Source: Toxotes chatareus
Taxonomy: Eukaryota; Chordata; Actinopteri; Toxotidae
NCBI GenBank assembly: GCA_016801885.1
Contig: CM028893.1
Span: 11,235,950-11,299,949, forward strand
Direction of reading: 5' to 3'
DNA: 64,000 nt
In this document: one piece after another, positions 45,201-56,469 of the stretch
Layout: the number at the start of each line of letters is the position of its first letter
Numbering within the stretch: the first letter of the stretch is position 1
Translations under genes and position numbers: made by a program
The notes under the pieces: model-generated
What the model was told of the DNA's origin: nothing
The model's database searches: none
What the model saw: the letters and a program-made list of their open reading frames with translations, nothing else

Positions 45201-48200
45201 TGTCGAGCCATGATATATGAAGTGGGAAATGACCATCGGGCAACTGCTTGTTCAGAGGTTTCTGGCTGTTAATGGCTGAAAAAAAAATGCAGGTTTACTT
45301 CAGCCTAACAGCCACCCCTGCATTCCCGTGTATTAGGCCTACTCTACTACTGTTGAGTAAATCAGATCAGGGAGGTTTAGAGACAGCTGGCTGGGACACT
45401 GTGGGTCAGCAGGGCTGGAGTAGGGTTAGCCTGCTCAGCCATCATGTGATCAGCATCATAAACTGACCCCGACAACCTCCTTATAGCCTGAAGAGCACCG
45501 TTGTTCACCTGACGCCAGCCTAATGACCAGACTTGAGGAAACCCTGGAGTCACACGAAAGGCTGATCAAAGTCCGAAGACCCTTTTAAACAGCTTTCACC
45601 TGTGTGTTCACGTGCTGGTTTTGATAGGTGACACAAGGCAACAGTGTTTAATGTAAAAAATAGCAGTACACGCAATACGTTTTCCTCCAGTGCCTCAATT
45701 ATTGACATAGAAAACTGCCATAAGACACATGGTACAAACGATTTCAATGCAAAAAAACCCCACTCAGAACAGAAAGACACAGATGGATGTGCGATAAAAT
45801 GTGGTCACCTGGACTGAAGAAGAGACAATTTCAAAAACTGTGAGAGGACCACACACTGTACTGAAGAAGAGGAACCTGTGCATCCACAAGAAGAGAGGAA
45901 ATAAAAGCTGAGACGTAAGGACGTCTGCGGGCTGAGGCTGTCGTACAAAGTGGACGCAAGCAGCAGCTAATGTGTCCTAAACTCATCAGGGGCCTTTTGT
46001 CTCTGCTCACTCAACATAAAAATCTAACAAGGCCTGGAGGAACCAACTGCACACAAAAGAGAGGAAGACTCCCTGAGGGCCACACAGGAAAGACAAACAG
46101 GGATACAGTGCAAGAACTCACGTTTTGTTAAAAAAAAAAAAAAAAAAAAGAAAGAAAGAAAAGAAATAATAATTTGTCACAATCTGACTGCGTGCCTTCA
46201 CCCTGCGGACCCTGTTAGGTGTGACACGAATCTGGCCAACAGGTGTCCTCTCACTGCAGGAAGGTTGCTTTAACAACAAACAGAGTAGAATCCATGAGCA
46301 TCCACATATGTGACAGCCACAGCTTGTGCATGTGTTTCTGTGGGGACATTAAAATGGATGCCCATGATCGTGTCTTTAGTCGCTGCTGCCTCAAGGCCCA
46401 AACACGAGCCTTCAAACTGAATCAGCCCTCTCTTTATCTCTTATCTTTGGCTGACGTGCACACACACACACACACACACAGAGACACACACTAACTGTTA
46501 ATCATCGACAGAGGGGTGAATGGTGAAATAAGCTGAACGGCTAGCTCTTTAGCTACCACAGTTTATTCGGCGTTGTCATTAGCAATGGCAGCTCCTAATC
46601 CATTCTGGCTCTCCGGCTTCCATGCCTCACCAACAGCACAGCGGGCGGCGTTTGCTTAACCTGCGCCGTGTCTGTCTGCCATATGGTTACATGCACACGA
46701 AGCAGGAGGACGGCCTCTGTCATCTGGAGGGAATCGGAGGGAAATGGGGGAGAAACAAGTGGGGATATGGCGTACCTCTTCTTGGGATCTCCTGCAGCGG
46801 GATGGTGTCCCCTCCCCCGTCGTAGGGCAAATAGGGGTCGGCCGCCGCGTCGTCCTCCTCCATGTTTGAGAGCTGAGAAGACGCTAAGCTAAAGCTAAGC
46901 TAGGCTTCACTACGCACTGTTCGACGTGTGTGTGCGTTGGTCGCTGCCGCCGCTGCCATGTTTACCACAGGAAGACAAGCGGGGCTGTGTGAGTGAGTGA
47001 GTGAGAGACCGTGTGAGCGCACAGTCCTCCCTCCTCCCTCCCTTTTCTTTTTCTCGCGCTCTCTCCACTGCAGCAGCTGACTACTGCTGATGATGTCATC
47101 ACACAGGCAAAGACGATCACACCAGGCCGGTCAGCCCTGCCTGTATGGAAGAAACCATGGTGCCGGGCCACGGGGGTGTGTGCGTGTGTGTTTGTGGGGG
47201 GGGGGGGTTAAAATGGAACATTCCATTCTAAGGGAGTTGCAGTAAGGTGCATACATAGTTTTAATAGCTTGGTATTAGTGGAACAGGCTGAGGAGCCAGG
47301 TGACAGGTGTGCTGCACTGTAAGGTGGATTATTATAAAAGACCTGTAAAAACTGGTTGACATTTGGCAACTATCTTTAAGAAAAATACCGCCAGAACTGC
47401 TGTTTCCAGCCTCTCAAATGTGAATGTTTCCTACTTATCTTTTTCATATATGACAGTGAACTGAATACAACCACTCTGAAGTATGTGGACCAATATGCTT
47501 TTTCAAGGCTGATACAGTGGCTGATTATTAGTAATCAAGGGGACCAATGACCGACATTTGGGAAAGATATATATTTACAGTTAGTGATCAAAGTCATTCA
47601 TTCAGTAATGCCTGGTCTCTGACACAGTTTTTTTTGTTGCCATCGCAATGCCTGGCCTCATGTTAACTTACTGTATGAAATGACTGAGCTCATTTGGACT
47701 ACAAATTATCTTAATGAACTCAATGCAATGAGGTTTAAAGATTTTACAAGAGAGAAGTGAGCACTGCTATCAGACTGATAATCAGCAGAGGAGGAAAATT
47801 CAGACCTGTGCATCTGTAGTTAAAACCTTTTACAATAAAAGATATACCTTTCCACAGCTGTATTTTGGCAATTCAACTCAAAATGATTTAGCTTTTTCAT
47901 AGACAATGAAAGAAATCTTTGTGATTGCACAAACAAGAAATACATATATGCCCATGAAAGTTATTTGCCTGTTAATTTTGGTTATTTTTGAATAAACACT
48001 TCAACTGCTGCTTTGGCTGCAGTATGCAAAGAGAAAACGAACTGCAGGAAAACAGAGTCAGCAAAAAGACGCTCTAATGATGGAAACACAGCAGTTTCTC
48101 AACCATCCTCTCTCGTGTTGACTCTACAGGGTGTATATGAAACGTGAGATATCATCTGGATGTCTCATAGCATCTGCAACATAATGCAAGATAGGACATT

Positions 48201-51200
48201 ACTAACTCTTATGCAGAGGAGTCAGTGTTCAGAGCTTCATGGGTAAAATCATTCCATTTCAAGGCAGAAGGTGTTTTGTAAACTTGGTGTAATCATATGT
48301 TGTTATATGCAACAATGAAGCTAAGACATGTGCTTTCACATCCCTTCCAGTTCCCAGGCTTAAACAATGGGACTCGCACGCTGTAATTTAGATTTCACTC
48401 TAAAGTAAAATACAACCCGTCATACCTTAGATCTTGCTGGGCAATGGCACAGGTGATATCAGCCATAGTTTGTCACCACCCTCCAAAACAAGTCCCGTCA
48501 GGACGTCAAGACAGCAAAACCACAATATGAAATTTGAAACAGGAAAGTCTCTCGAGTTTCTGTAATCCAGTGAGTTAAAAGAACCCAGACTAAGTTTCTG
48601 TTCAAGAACCAAAGTTTTCCGAAGCACTGCTGCATTTATCTCTTTTACTCCTTCTAAGCCAACAAAAAGTTTCAGCAAAAATCTCCATGGGGCTACGGAG
48701 TGAGCCAGCCCCCTGCTCACACTGCAGACTTAGCCGAGAGGAGGGCTTTACAAGCTTTTCTGTGAACCCACCCCTCACCATTACGTAAAAATAGCACAGG
48801 GAGGCAGAGACAGGCAGCATACCAACTTCAAGGAAGGACATGTATCCAGAGATTTCCTGAAACACTAGCTCACACCACCTGGCAGCCAAACTGGTTCACT
48901 GGGAATGTCGGCGCACGTCTGGGTGTCACATGCAAATCAAGGCTGACCAGACAGGTAGGTGAAGTTCAGGTATTTACAGAAGTAAATTACAATATAGTCC
49001 AAGATATTAAAAAGGGAAGACTGAAAACAAATGTAGTTGTTTCAGATTCCTTCAACAGTTAAAAATCTTTCCGTATTATGACAGTATCAGTAATGTGCTG
49101 TGCATCTACCTGTTGAAACGTTTCACTGAAGCTCTGTATTTGTAGCAGCAGTGACAGTATAAGTGCTGGTAGGTTAGGGTTACTCTGTACTTTCACCTTT
49201 TGAGACAAACTGCCCAGAGGTCCAGTTTCAGAGTAAAAGAATAAGAAGCTAATCACCAGGCGGAAATGTAAGCCAATCCCTCTTACATAAACACACATAC
49301 AGTACATTAACACAACCTCTCTGATACCTCTATTAAGTGATTTGGCAAAGACAAAATAGAAAACTCATAAAGACTGTATGAAACATCTCAAAATCATTCA
49401 CTACATCTCTCCAGAGGATAAATCCTAGCGACTCTGGTGATGCCTGACAGCTGACAAATCAGAGGATCTTTTTTTTTTTTTCCCATTCAGGTAACATGGC
49501 CTCTGCTCCAGCACTGCCTCCAGGCCAAACTTGTCACCCATACAGTCATCTATGTGTGTGTCCTACTGAACAGCCTGGTCACCCCTCTTCAATAATAAAT
49601 AGGATGAGTCTAGACCGACACTTCAAATCATACAATGGAAGTCCACGGGTAGTGCTGATTCAAAGTCGGCAGAAATGCTGCCAACATAATTTAAATCCAG
49701 TAACAGCTTGACAGAAAGAAAATATTAGCTTACACACGAACGTAAAACAGAAGTGCTGAAGTGCTGTAGAGTAGAAGTACTAGACCAGGCACTGCTTTTC
49801 AGTTTAGGAATTACAACTTTCTCCATCAAATCCTTAGTTCATATCCTAACCTTAAAATGGTCTCATTTTAGATGTTTTATGTTCCTTTCTTAATTTCTTC
49901 ATTAACAGAAATATTGTGGTTTTTTTGTTCCAACCATACAAGACTTAACAGTCAAAAAAAGGAACAGTGTTGATCAAGCTTCAACTGAATAAAGTTGCTC
50001 CACAGGAGAAAGGAAGATGACAGATCATAGTGAAATAAGGGCCGTGTTCTCTTGAAGCAGCTGGTCCATTTTACTTTAGATTCTTTTAAATAAATGTGTT
50101 TTTTTATGTGTACTGTATCTTTATTCTAAACTCTGCAACCCAAAAACATTAAACTGAATCCAATAAAGGCAGTTAATCCTAGTTATCCAATTCAAACGGA
50201 CAGAAAATAACCTCTCTGCTCAACAAACACTTAAAACAGAGTTTAAACAGGACAGAGTGTTTTTTTTATCCCTTGCATAAACACACCAGTTTGCCAACTT
50301 CAGTGCTCATTCTCATTCAAAGAGAGCAGGAATTTGACACTAAATCAAGCCAGCAAGTTTTCAGCGTGGAAGCACCGTAATTAAAAACAAACCGTTCATA
50401 TTTGGAGAGCCAAGATCAGCCGACCCCTCTAACACAACCCTCAGCATGTGCGATTTCTGTTTGATCAGCTGCAAGTCAAAGCTCAAGAAATGGGGAAACG
50501 AGAGGAATCAGCACATTTACTCAGCCAGGGAAGAACAAACAGGATGCGGCAGATCGGGTGTTGATGGGACACCGGATATACCAGTCAGAGTGCCACAGAG
50601 CTGCTGAATGAATGAGAAACAGGTGACTGCACTGGAATGGCAGGTATGACTACAATCATAAATACAAGGCACTGCAGCCAGACAAGCAGAAGCATGGCAG
50701 AGATCACTTCCAGCAGTCTAATAATGAATGAGGTAATGATCTAACTCAGCAGAAAACACAACAATCGCTTATAAAACTGCATCATAAATATGTCACTGTT
50801 TCATTTAATATGCTAAAACCGCTGTGTCTCCACTTGTACACCCCCTTCCACCTAACCTCTTCTATATTTAGCCAGCCAATGACGCATTTATGAATACAAA
50901 AAAAAAAAAAATCTGAGGTGCTGCCACGTGTCTGCACTGTTACTACCACCGGTCTGTAATTGCTACCTGACAGGAAAATCCACGTAAGGCTGGAGACAAA
51001 AAGGAGGAGGAACAATGTGCAAAGGCAAAAGCACATGTAAAAGTGGCAGTGGAACCAAAAAGTAAAGCAGAGGACACAGGAAGCAAGAACATTAAAGAGG
51101 TGATCGGGTCAAGGTAGAAGATAGAAACATGAATATAAACAGGATAGTGGAGAGGAAAACTGTGAAACCATCTAAAGCAAAGCTTGGTACAAAAACAGTT

Positions 51201-52400
51201 ATGGACAGAATAACAATCACAACAAGACAAATAAGACGACAAAGCAGATGACTGTAGGTAAAAAAATAACTTAAAATAACAAAAAACAAACTGTAGTCTG
51301 TGGAGAGTCTAACAGATCCTTATAAAGCAGCATATTAAGAGATGTTTATATAACTAAAAAAAAAAACAGCAATTAACATGCATAGATAGACTGATTAAAA
51401 ACAGGTAAATGAATGTCACAATGGAAATCCTGACATTTTTAAATAAATTCATCTTAGTTCACAAATGATTTCAAAAGTGCAAGTGCTTTCAAATGGGAAA
51501 ATATTTTTCACTTTACATTTTATTTTATTTTCTTAAATTTATTTTGATACCATGACCTAAACTTCCTATCATGTGACTTGGGTTCCACACTTAAGTCACA
51601 TGAGCCAGCTCTATTCACTGAATGAAGACAGTGAGATGCGGCTGAAAGCTCTGAAATTAGTCTTCTGAAATTAGAGTATTTAACATATTCTCATGAGCAG
51701 GTTACATAAAAGTGATTTTGGCTCTCTATAACCATTTCCGTTTAAAATGATCAGTTTATAACTATTTGTGAGGTTCAGTAGGTCAAAATGGGAGCAGGAC
51801 GATTATCTTGACTGGATGCTGTGTAGCAGGTGTCTGAAGGGTGTGACAGGACAGCATGTGGAGCAGCTGATGGGTGTGGATGGACATGAAGAAAGGGCAG
51901 ATGGCAGAGCGACTGTGTCACAGGACAGCAGCACACAGAAACAGACACACACTTGATGCATCTTGGCATCAGGAGTGAGGTGATTCACAACCAGAGCAGC
52001 GTTTCCCTGCTTTGTCGGGCCAAACCATGAACCAGAAGATTTTTGGATTTGAAGATGCAGCAACAGAAAGATCAGGGCATGATGGGAGATTTCAAGGAAA
52101 GATCCTATCTGATTGGAGAGTGAGGCCTGGGGTTTCATCAAGCCTGGGTCATGGAGTGGAAGCTCAAGAGATCCAGCAGATTTGGGACCAATCAAAACTG
52201 ACAGGTGAGGTATTTGGAGGTCTCCCGTGCTCCCTACCTGGGGAGGCAGCGTCTCCATCCAGCAGGTTGTCGTCCTCAGTGGTGTGGAAGTCCATGATGA
52301 CGCCGGCTCCATCCAGCAGCTCCTCGTCGCTGCTGGCGCTGGCGATGCTGTTGTAGCTGTTCCTGCAATAGCCTCTGTGGTACAGCTGCTCCGACTCCAT
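30085..52400 (-). CDS. clcn3: CLCN3, ClC-3 chloride/proton exchanger (whole coding span, 15 coding exons incl. alternatives)
   Basis: ClC-3 is an intracellular 2Cl-/H+ exchanger of endosomes, lysosomes and synaptic vesicles. Joining the exons below gives intact frames: exon 2 start plus short tail is 820 aa, exon 2 start plus long tail 875 aa, alternative start at 46,863 plus short tail 795 aa, all close to the mammalian isoforms. Numbering from the exon 2 start, visible hallmarks are GSGIP (240-244, anion filter), GKEGP with gating Glu284, SLEE with proton Glu341, GLFIPS (527-532), the ion-coordinating Tyr576, and two CBS domains in the C-terminal part. N-glycosylation sites N179 (NET) and N481 (NGS) fall in luminal loops. 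Assignment to ClC-3 rather than ClC-4 or ClC-5 rests on both alternative N-termini and on the 76-nt exon typical of ClC-3B. All introns are GT-AG except one GC-AG. Confidence 0.97.
30265..33992 (-). other. CLCN3 intron before the last exon
   Basis: Mostly AT-rich with no protein match. A CpG-bearing block at 32,640-32,730 stands out and carries a usable-looking acceptor (see findings). Purine-rich runs lie at 32,744-32,765. Confidence 0.8.
33993..34068 (-). CDS. clcn3: CLCN3 76-nt alternative exon (ClC-3B type)
   Basis: Acceptor TTTCAG at 34,069 and donor GTGACT at 33,992 bound exactly 76 nt that encode IVLGIITKKNILEHLEELKQ and QTEPL. It matches the ClC-3B-specific exon of mammals. As 76 is not a multiple of three, including it shifts the last exon to a second open frame. 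If the donor is not used, the frame reads through to a stop at 33,963. Confidence 0.95.
34069..35306 (-). other. CLCN3 intron between exon 13 and the 76-nt exon
   Basis: AT-rich, with no coding match on either strand and no recognised repeat. I see nothing further in it. Confidence 0.8.
35307..35523 (-). CDS. clcn3: CLCN3 exon 13, CBS linker and start of CBS2
   Basis: 217 nt, residues 719-790, ending in phase 2 with CLVTHNG. LKLRSILDMSPFTVTDHT opens the second CBS domain. The phase-2 end is what allows the next exon choice to decide the reading frame of the last exon. Confidence 0.97.
35687..36085 (-). CDS. clcn3: CLCN3 exon 12, last helices and CBS1
   Basis: 399 nt, residues 586-718. It carries GVTRMTVSLVVIVFELTGG (last membrane helices), the linker WVGDAFGREGIYEAHI, then the first CBS domain from about AREVMRPRR to ALRRDITIAI. 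CBS domains bind adenine nucleotides in related ClC proteins. Confidence 0.97.
36223..36409 (-). CDS. clcn3: CLCN3 exon 11, ion-coordinating tyrosine
   Basis: 187 nt, residues 524-585. It contains PSGLFIPSMAIGAIAGR, the loop EQLAYYHHDWFLFKEW, and TPGLYAMVGAAACL with Tyr576, which lines the chloride path in this family. Confidence 0.97.
36502..36794 (-). CDS. clcn3: CLCN3 exon 10
   Basis: 293 nt, residues 426-523. Helices VLEVILVAAITAVVAF and WQLCLALIFKIIMTIFTFGL flank a luminal loop with TDCGPLES and sequon NGS at N481. Acceptor is CTTCAG at 36,795, donor GTGATG at 36,501. Confidence 0.96.
37000..37252 (-). CDS. clcn3: CLCN3 exon 9, GC donor
   Basis: 253 nt, residues 342-425 (SYYFPLKTLWRSFF through WCRRRKSTRF). 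The only way to keep the family sequence FGKYPVLEV is to end at base 37,000 with intron GCAAGT, a GC-AG intron. A GT donor in the right frame is absent here. Confidence 0.93.
37397..37477 (-). CDS. clcn3: CLCN3 exon 8, proton glutamate
   Basis: 81 nt, residues 315-341 (SAASAAGVSVAFGAPIGG, then FSLEE). Glu341 aligns with the internal proton-transfer glutamate; keeping it marks an exchanger rather than a channel. Confidence 0.97.
37679..37885 (-). CDS. clcn3: CLCN3 exon 7, gating glutamate
   Basis: 207 nt, residues 246-314. It contains SGFIIRGYLGKWTLMIKT, then SLGKEGPLVH with gating Glu284, and ends FPKYSKNEAKKRE. The glutamate is what couples chloride to proton movement in exchangers of this family. 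Confidence 0.97.
37886..38935 (-). other. CLCN3 intron 6
   Basis: No coding match. It holds a palindromic A13T11-type run at about 38,485-38,508, which is AT-tract sequence rather than a gene. Confidence 0.75.
38936..39058 (-). CDS. clcn3: CLCN3 exon 6, anion filter
   Basis: 123 nt in phase 0 on both sides, residues 205-245. It contains a membrane helix (ALSFAFLAVCLV) and the CGSGIPE signature; Ser241 is the filter serine. Ser rather than Pro here fits a chloride-selective family member. Confidence 0.97.
39398..39585 (-). CDS. clcn3: CLCN3 exon 5
   Basis: 188 nt, residues 142-204. It completes the first helix (ALAGLIDIAADWM) and covers the luminal loop with CLSAMWFNHEQCCW and the sequon NET at N179. 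The acceptor is preceded by a purine/pyrimidine-rich tract on the genomic plus strand (39,590-39,670). Confidence 0.96.
40235..40334 (-). CDS. clcn3: CLCN3 exon 4, first membrane helix
   Basis: 100 nt, acceptor TTTGCAG, donor GTAACA. It encodes residues 109-141 (INSKKKESAWEF, then YDAWSGWLVVTLTGLAS). The hydrophobic end is the start of the first membrane-embedded helix. A (GT)n run lies just downstream in the intron at about 40,182-40,200. Confidence 0.96.
41243..41403 (-). CDS. clcn3: CLCN3 exon 3
   Basis: 161 nt, entering in phase 1 (acceptor CTCAG) and leaving in phase 0 (GTGAGG). It encodes residues 55-108, with a further in-frame Met (AMSNGGG) that corresponds to the start of the shortest mammalian form, then THLLDFLEEPIPGVGTYDDF and the WVREKCKDRERH region before the first membrane helix. 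Confidence 0.96.
44300..44402 (+). mobile_element. Possible retroelement 3' end with (ATTC)n tail
   Basis: The segment ends GGGAAATAAAGG then a short TTCATTCATTC run, a form typical of non-LTR element tails in fish. The body is too short and diverged for me to name a family. Confidence 0.3.
46130..46165 (+). repeat. Poly(A)/GAAA simple repeat
   Basis: About 20 A residues followed by GAAAGAAAGAAAAG. It could be an old poly(A) tail, but no element body is recognisable beside it. Confidence 0.85.
46459..46480 (+). repeat. (CA)n microsatellite, short
   Basis: A CA run of about 11 copies near the internal promoter of CLCN3. Confidence 0.9.
46560..47165 (-). promoter_or_regulatory. Internal CLCN3 promoter / CpG-rich region
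   Basis: GC-rich sequence with many CpGs surrounds the alternative first exon. Upstream in the transcript is a short open frame (46,959 down to 46,900; start MAAAAATN, 19 codons) that ends 37 bases before the main start and may restrain translation if transcription begins above it. Promoter activity is inferred. Confidence 0.5.
46776..46863 (-). CDS. clcn3: CLCN3 alternative first coding exon, N-terminus form 2
   Basis: The start codon at 46,863 (AACATGG context) opens 29 codons, including DPYLPYDGGGDTIPL, then donor GTACGC at 46,775 in phase 1. The PYLPYDGGGD motif is the N-terminus of a known mammalian ClC-3 variant. The exon lies in a CpG-rich block with no splice acceptor just upstream, so I infer a separate promoter. 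It replaces exon 2 and shortens the protein to 795 aa. Confidence 0.92.
46960..52237 (-). other. CLCN3 intron between exon 2 and the alternative first exon region
   Basis: It includes the internal promoter flank at its right end, a G12 run at 47,196-47,207, and otherwise AT-rich sequence without protein similarity on either strand. Confidence 0.75.
47196..47207 (+). repeat. Poly(G) run, 12 bases
   Basis: Twelve consecutive G next to a GT-rich stretch upstream of the internal CLCN3 promoter. Confidence 0.9.
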
Positions 52401-52419
52401 TTAGCAACACACCGGTGCC
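52238..52419 (-). CDS. clcn3: CLCN3 exon 2, N-terminus form 1 (start at 52,400)
   Basis: Acceptor ATCCAG is at 52,421-52,420, the start codon at 52,400 in a strong context (AAATGG), and donor GTAGGG at 52,237. The exon encodes residues 1-54 beginning MESEQLYHRGY and containing SASSDEELLDG and an EDDNLL segment, matching the longer mammalian ClC-3 N-terminus. Acidic and dileucine-like sorting motifs are visible. The exon ends in phase 1, the same phase as the alternative first exon, so either can join exon 3. A 60-bp pyrimidine tract precedes the acceptor. Confidence 0.93.
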
Positions 52420-52420
52420 C

Positions 52421-52480
52421 TGGATGATAAGGAGGGAAGGAGGGAGAGAGGGAGGGAGGGAGGGAGGAGGAGGGAGTGGT
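52421..52480 (-). repeat. Polypyrimidine tract before exon 2, G-rich on the plus strand
   Basis: The plus strand reads as repeated GGGA and GGA blocks with at least four GGG runs. In the transcript it is an unusually long C/T tract ending at the exon 2 acceptor. It meets the usual pattern for a G-quadruplex on the template DNA strand. Confidence 0.8.
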
Positions 52481-54757
52481 GGAGATATACACACTGTGTT
52501 GTGAGGAGGCTAGATTACAGAGTCTACAAGGTGAGGGGAGTCTATCAGGTACACAGACGGGTGAGGTGAGTTGTCAACGAGCATACTGGCTCACAGCTAA
52601 ACAGCAAAGACAGAAGGACATCGTGTGATAGACAAGATTATAGTCGTACAAACATATATAGTCCAGCAAAAGAAACAACTTTGTCAGTCGCTGAACAGCA
52701 ATCAAGATATTTAACCGTGATGATATAACGAACAAAACCCATTTCTATACACACAGCCAAGAGGTGAGACTGAGGGATTAAAACAACACAGGGACGTCCT
52801 CCCTACAGTGAGAGGATGATTATGATAATAATGGAGCTGGACCAAAGAGAGCAGGGCAGCATCAACACAAAGCTCTTCACCTGCTCTCACACCTCACCCC
52901 CTTGTGGGAAAGCTGGAAACTACACCAGAACCTGTAACCACAAACGTGACTCAGGCAGTGACGGATCTGACCTATAATGACCCCCGCAGGGCTGAGCACA
53001 ATGACAGCCCAATGACAGTTGAAAATTAGAGATAACCTGAAGATATTTTTAGGAACGTAAGCCGAGAGGTGTGATGAGTCACAAGGTAATAAAGAAAGAG
53101 AGACATTTAATGTGCTCCAGCGCTGTAGCCTGCCTGATCTTCACTAATCCTTTACGGTCTGATAGGCGACTCCATATTCTTCTGTGAAAACAGACCTGGG
53201 CCTAATAGTTTTCTAAGCTCCCTCCATATCCACCTGAGTGGATTCGATTTCCTAACTGATCTTAATTTTTTTTTTGTCTAGATTTTTTATCACCCTGCAG
53301 TGTGTGATGTGTACTTTTAAAGTGAAAAGGAAGTGAAATGCATCAAAGTTTTGCTGTGCTTTCTAGCTATGGTTTGATTTATAAGAGCAGATCCACACCA
53401 ACTCACACAGCTCAGAAAGTGCAAAAGCACTAAGCTATTTACTTTGGATGTTTTGTTGCAGTGAGAGTCATTCACCTCTACCAAATAAGTTGTGACACAT
53501 TGCTATGACAGTGAAACTACAGGCCGGCCAAGGACAAAAGCCCTCTGCAAACGCCAACAGGGAAACTGAAGAAGAGTAATCCACACTGGCACAAACTCTA
53601 TAATGCGAGGCAAAGAGGAAGGAGAAACTTTCCCTGCGCCAACAATCACACTCATTCACCATGAGACAGGACTTCCCTTTGAGCTATATCAAATCAGCGT
53701 GGCCAGGAAATTCAATTCAGCTTGTACGCACAGTCAACGTGGAGGCAGAGCTTCTAGGTGAGCTCATGTGATATCACTGTTTATTGCCCTTTGAACTCCA
53801 GTTATTGCAGCATAGTCATGATTTGATTTCCCACCAGACTGGAATGCAAACAATTCTCACAAAACACTTTCTTTTGGACTAAAACAAAGCTCCTGCAGTA
53901 GCTCTGAGATTTGAAGAAAACAGCGCAGCAGGAGTGCTGATTCATGCAGCACTGTTAACCAGGACAAATTGGAGTGAGAATATGAAATGCATGTTAAAGG
54001 TGTGCAATTATCTTTTCAGACAGACAGATCCGATATCAAAAGAACTGTGCTGCTGAGCCTCTTAAAGACAGTTTGCTTTAATTGGACTTGTCATCTTACA
54101 TCCTATTTCTCTCTGCTGGTGATGTTTGATAGCTATAATTATGATAGTCTGTTGTATACTTGTTTGTTCAAGTTTCCCCTCGTCGTTTGCAACAGAAATC
54201 AAAACAGCAATGATGCCAAAGAGACTAGAGTTTGTTTATTGTTGAGGAGTTTCTACCCAGGCAGTCAGATTTCATTCCACCGTTTGAGGACATGAATAAG
54301 TTCAGGACGGGGCGGAGTGTGTGTGAGACGGTTGATAACAGTAGTACAATCAACAGCAAGGGAACAAAACGTTGCAGGGTTTGCTGATGTTATACAACTA
54401 GTTGAGCAGCGAGGGGCCTTATCTTCCTCCAGCTGGTCACTATGGAGGTGTTGCCCAGGCGACCGTTGCCGGGATGTGATTCAGCATTTTGCCCTTCTTC
54501 TAACCGACAGGCTCACACCTCCTCCTCCATGGACGCGGCCAATAAGTTGACGCGCATGCTTCAAAGGCAGCGAGCGGTCGATATATGGATCGCTTTGTAG
54601 CAAAACATCCACCGTGCAGCAGCTCCAAAACAACAGCGACCTTTCACTCCTCACAATTAACGACAGATCAACAATGTGGAGCTGGTCAGACATATCACTA
54701 ACACTGACAAATTGACATACTGATCAGTACTGGTGTGTGTATTGTTTTGCATTTATG

Positions 54758-54780
54758 TAAAATAAATAAATAAAATAAAA
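54758..54780 (+). repeat. (AAAT)n simple repeat
   Basis: Imperfect AAAT/AAAAT copies in CLCN3 intron 1. Confidence 0.85.
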
Positions 54781-56469
54781 AGTACAAATCCAATAATGGT
54801 AAGGCTCCATTTTGGATTATTATCAAATAAAAGTACAAAGCATATCCTGGTTACAGTTTTACAAATTAATTACAAATAATGAATACCCATAATTACGAGT
54901 TAATTTAAGTATCTTGGCTCACTGTAACTCTGAGCTAGTGATCATTTAGTAAAAACACATCTCACTTTAAAACAGAAATCTCTCTCTGGAGATGTAAAGT
55001 CCAGGTTTTCAGCTAAGATGGTTCAATGTGGCCTTCTACGTCCTACTGTCCACTTAAACAAGATGTCTCGACTGTCAATTTAACGCTAAGGTCATGCTTA
55101 ACAAAACAGAAGCAAATACCCCAGACATAACACAATCAGGGGCGCTGATTACACCGTGAAACAACAAAACTAAATTAAATAAGGAATTCTGCAGTGCCTT
55201 TGGTTTAACCTGTCTCTAACCAGTGGGTGGAAAGAGTAAGACTACCACACAAAGTCTGATCCTGCTGTAAAAGTTCAGACGGCTAATCATAAATCATTAA
55301 TGTACAACTGAATACCTGAACAGGGTGAAAAGGGGAAAATTAACTTAAGTTTATGTTTGACATTAACACTAAGGTTAGTGTTAAGGACGGCTTGTTTTTT
55401 GGTCTTGGTTAGTTACTGGGACAATGTGAAATTGAATAAGAACAAATACTAAAGTCGATATAAAAGTACATCAAGATCATAGCTGCAACTACTTCCACTA
55501 ACACAAAGGCCTCTGTATTTCTGTTTTAATTTCATTTAGTTTAAATTTACACTGAAAGGACAAAGAACCATATCCTCAAGCCTACAGTCCAGCACCCCAG
55601 CTCATCCGACACAAGACTCCCTTGACCTCAATACGCCTGACATGCTGTCTGCTTGTGCTGAAACGATTAGTCAGTGGGCTATTTTATAACTGTCATTCAT
55701 CAAGCAAAAATACCAACCAATACCAATACCATGACTGTGCTCATTCATGCTTCGCAAAAGTGAGTATTTGCTGATTTTCTCTGTTTTATACCACTGTAAA
55801 ATGGGTTTTTATACAGTTGTTTGGACCAAACAAGCCATTGGGCATCTTCCACAAACAACACCAACAAATTCATCCAAAAAAGTAATAATCAGAATCAATA
55901 ATTTATATACAAGCAAACACTAATTCATAAATACAGCTTCTTACTTAACTAGTTAATCAGTCTATGAACTGTTTGAAAATGATGTCACAGTTTATACATT
56001 ATCTATACTTCATATTGTCCCAGGCTGAGAATACCAGTTTTCAGCTGACATTCACAAGCTATTTCGAAATATGATTAAATTATGAGCTGCTAGAAAAATG
56101 CCACAATAAATGCGAAAACATGACCCAACTTTTTACACACTACAGTTTGCCAGTTGTCTTCTTCGAGAGTGACTTAGACCCTAAAACAATTACATTCAAT
56201 GAGGTAAAATTTGGTTGTAGAGGATGTCCTTACATGACTGCATTTCTAGACAAGAAGACAACCTGCATAAGTACAAGCACAAGACTTTGATTTCCGATGC
56301 TAATGATGGGTAAACAACCATGACACAGCCAGCATGGCAGCAAAACAGACGGTCCTTTCCAGCCCACACACACGCACAGCAGTTAGCCGTGCATTAACCC
56401 TTACATCTGCATTTCATGGTGAAAATGACCATCAATGAAAAAATAAAACGCTCATCACAAGAAGGGGGA

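Larger units (their letters stand above)
41404..46775 (-). other. CLCN3 intron between the alternative first exon and exon 3
   Basis: No protein match was found. Simple sequence includes (ATTC)n runs at about 43,018-43,036 and 44,388-44,402, the second one directly after AATAAAGG, which resembles the tail of an old retroposed element. Others are an A-run with GAAA repeats at 46,130-46,165 and (CA)n at 46,459-46,480. Confidence 0.7.
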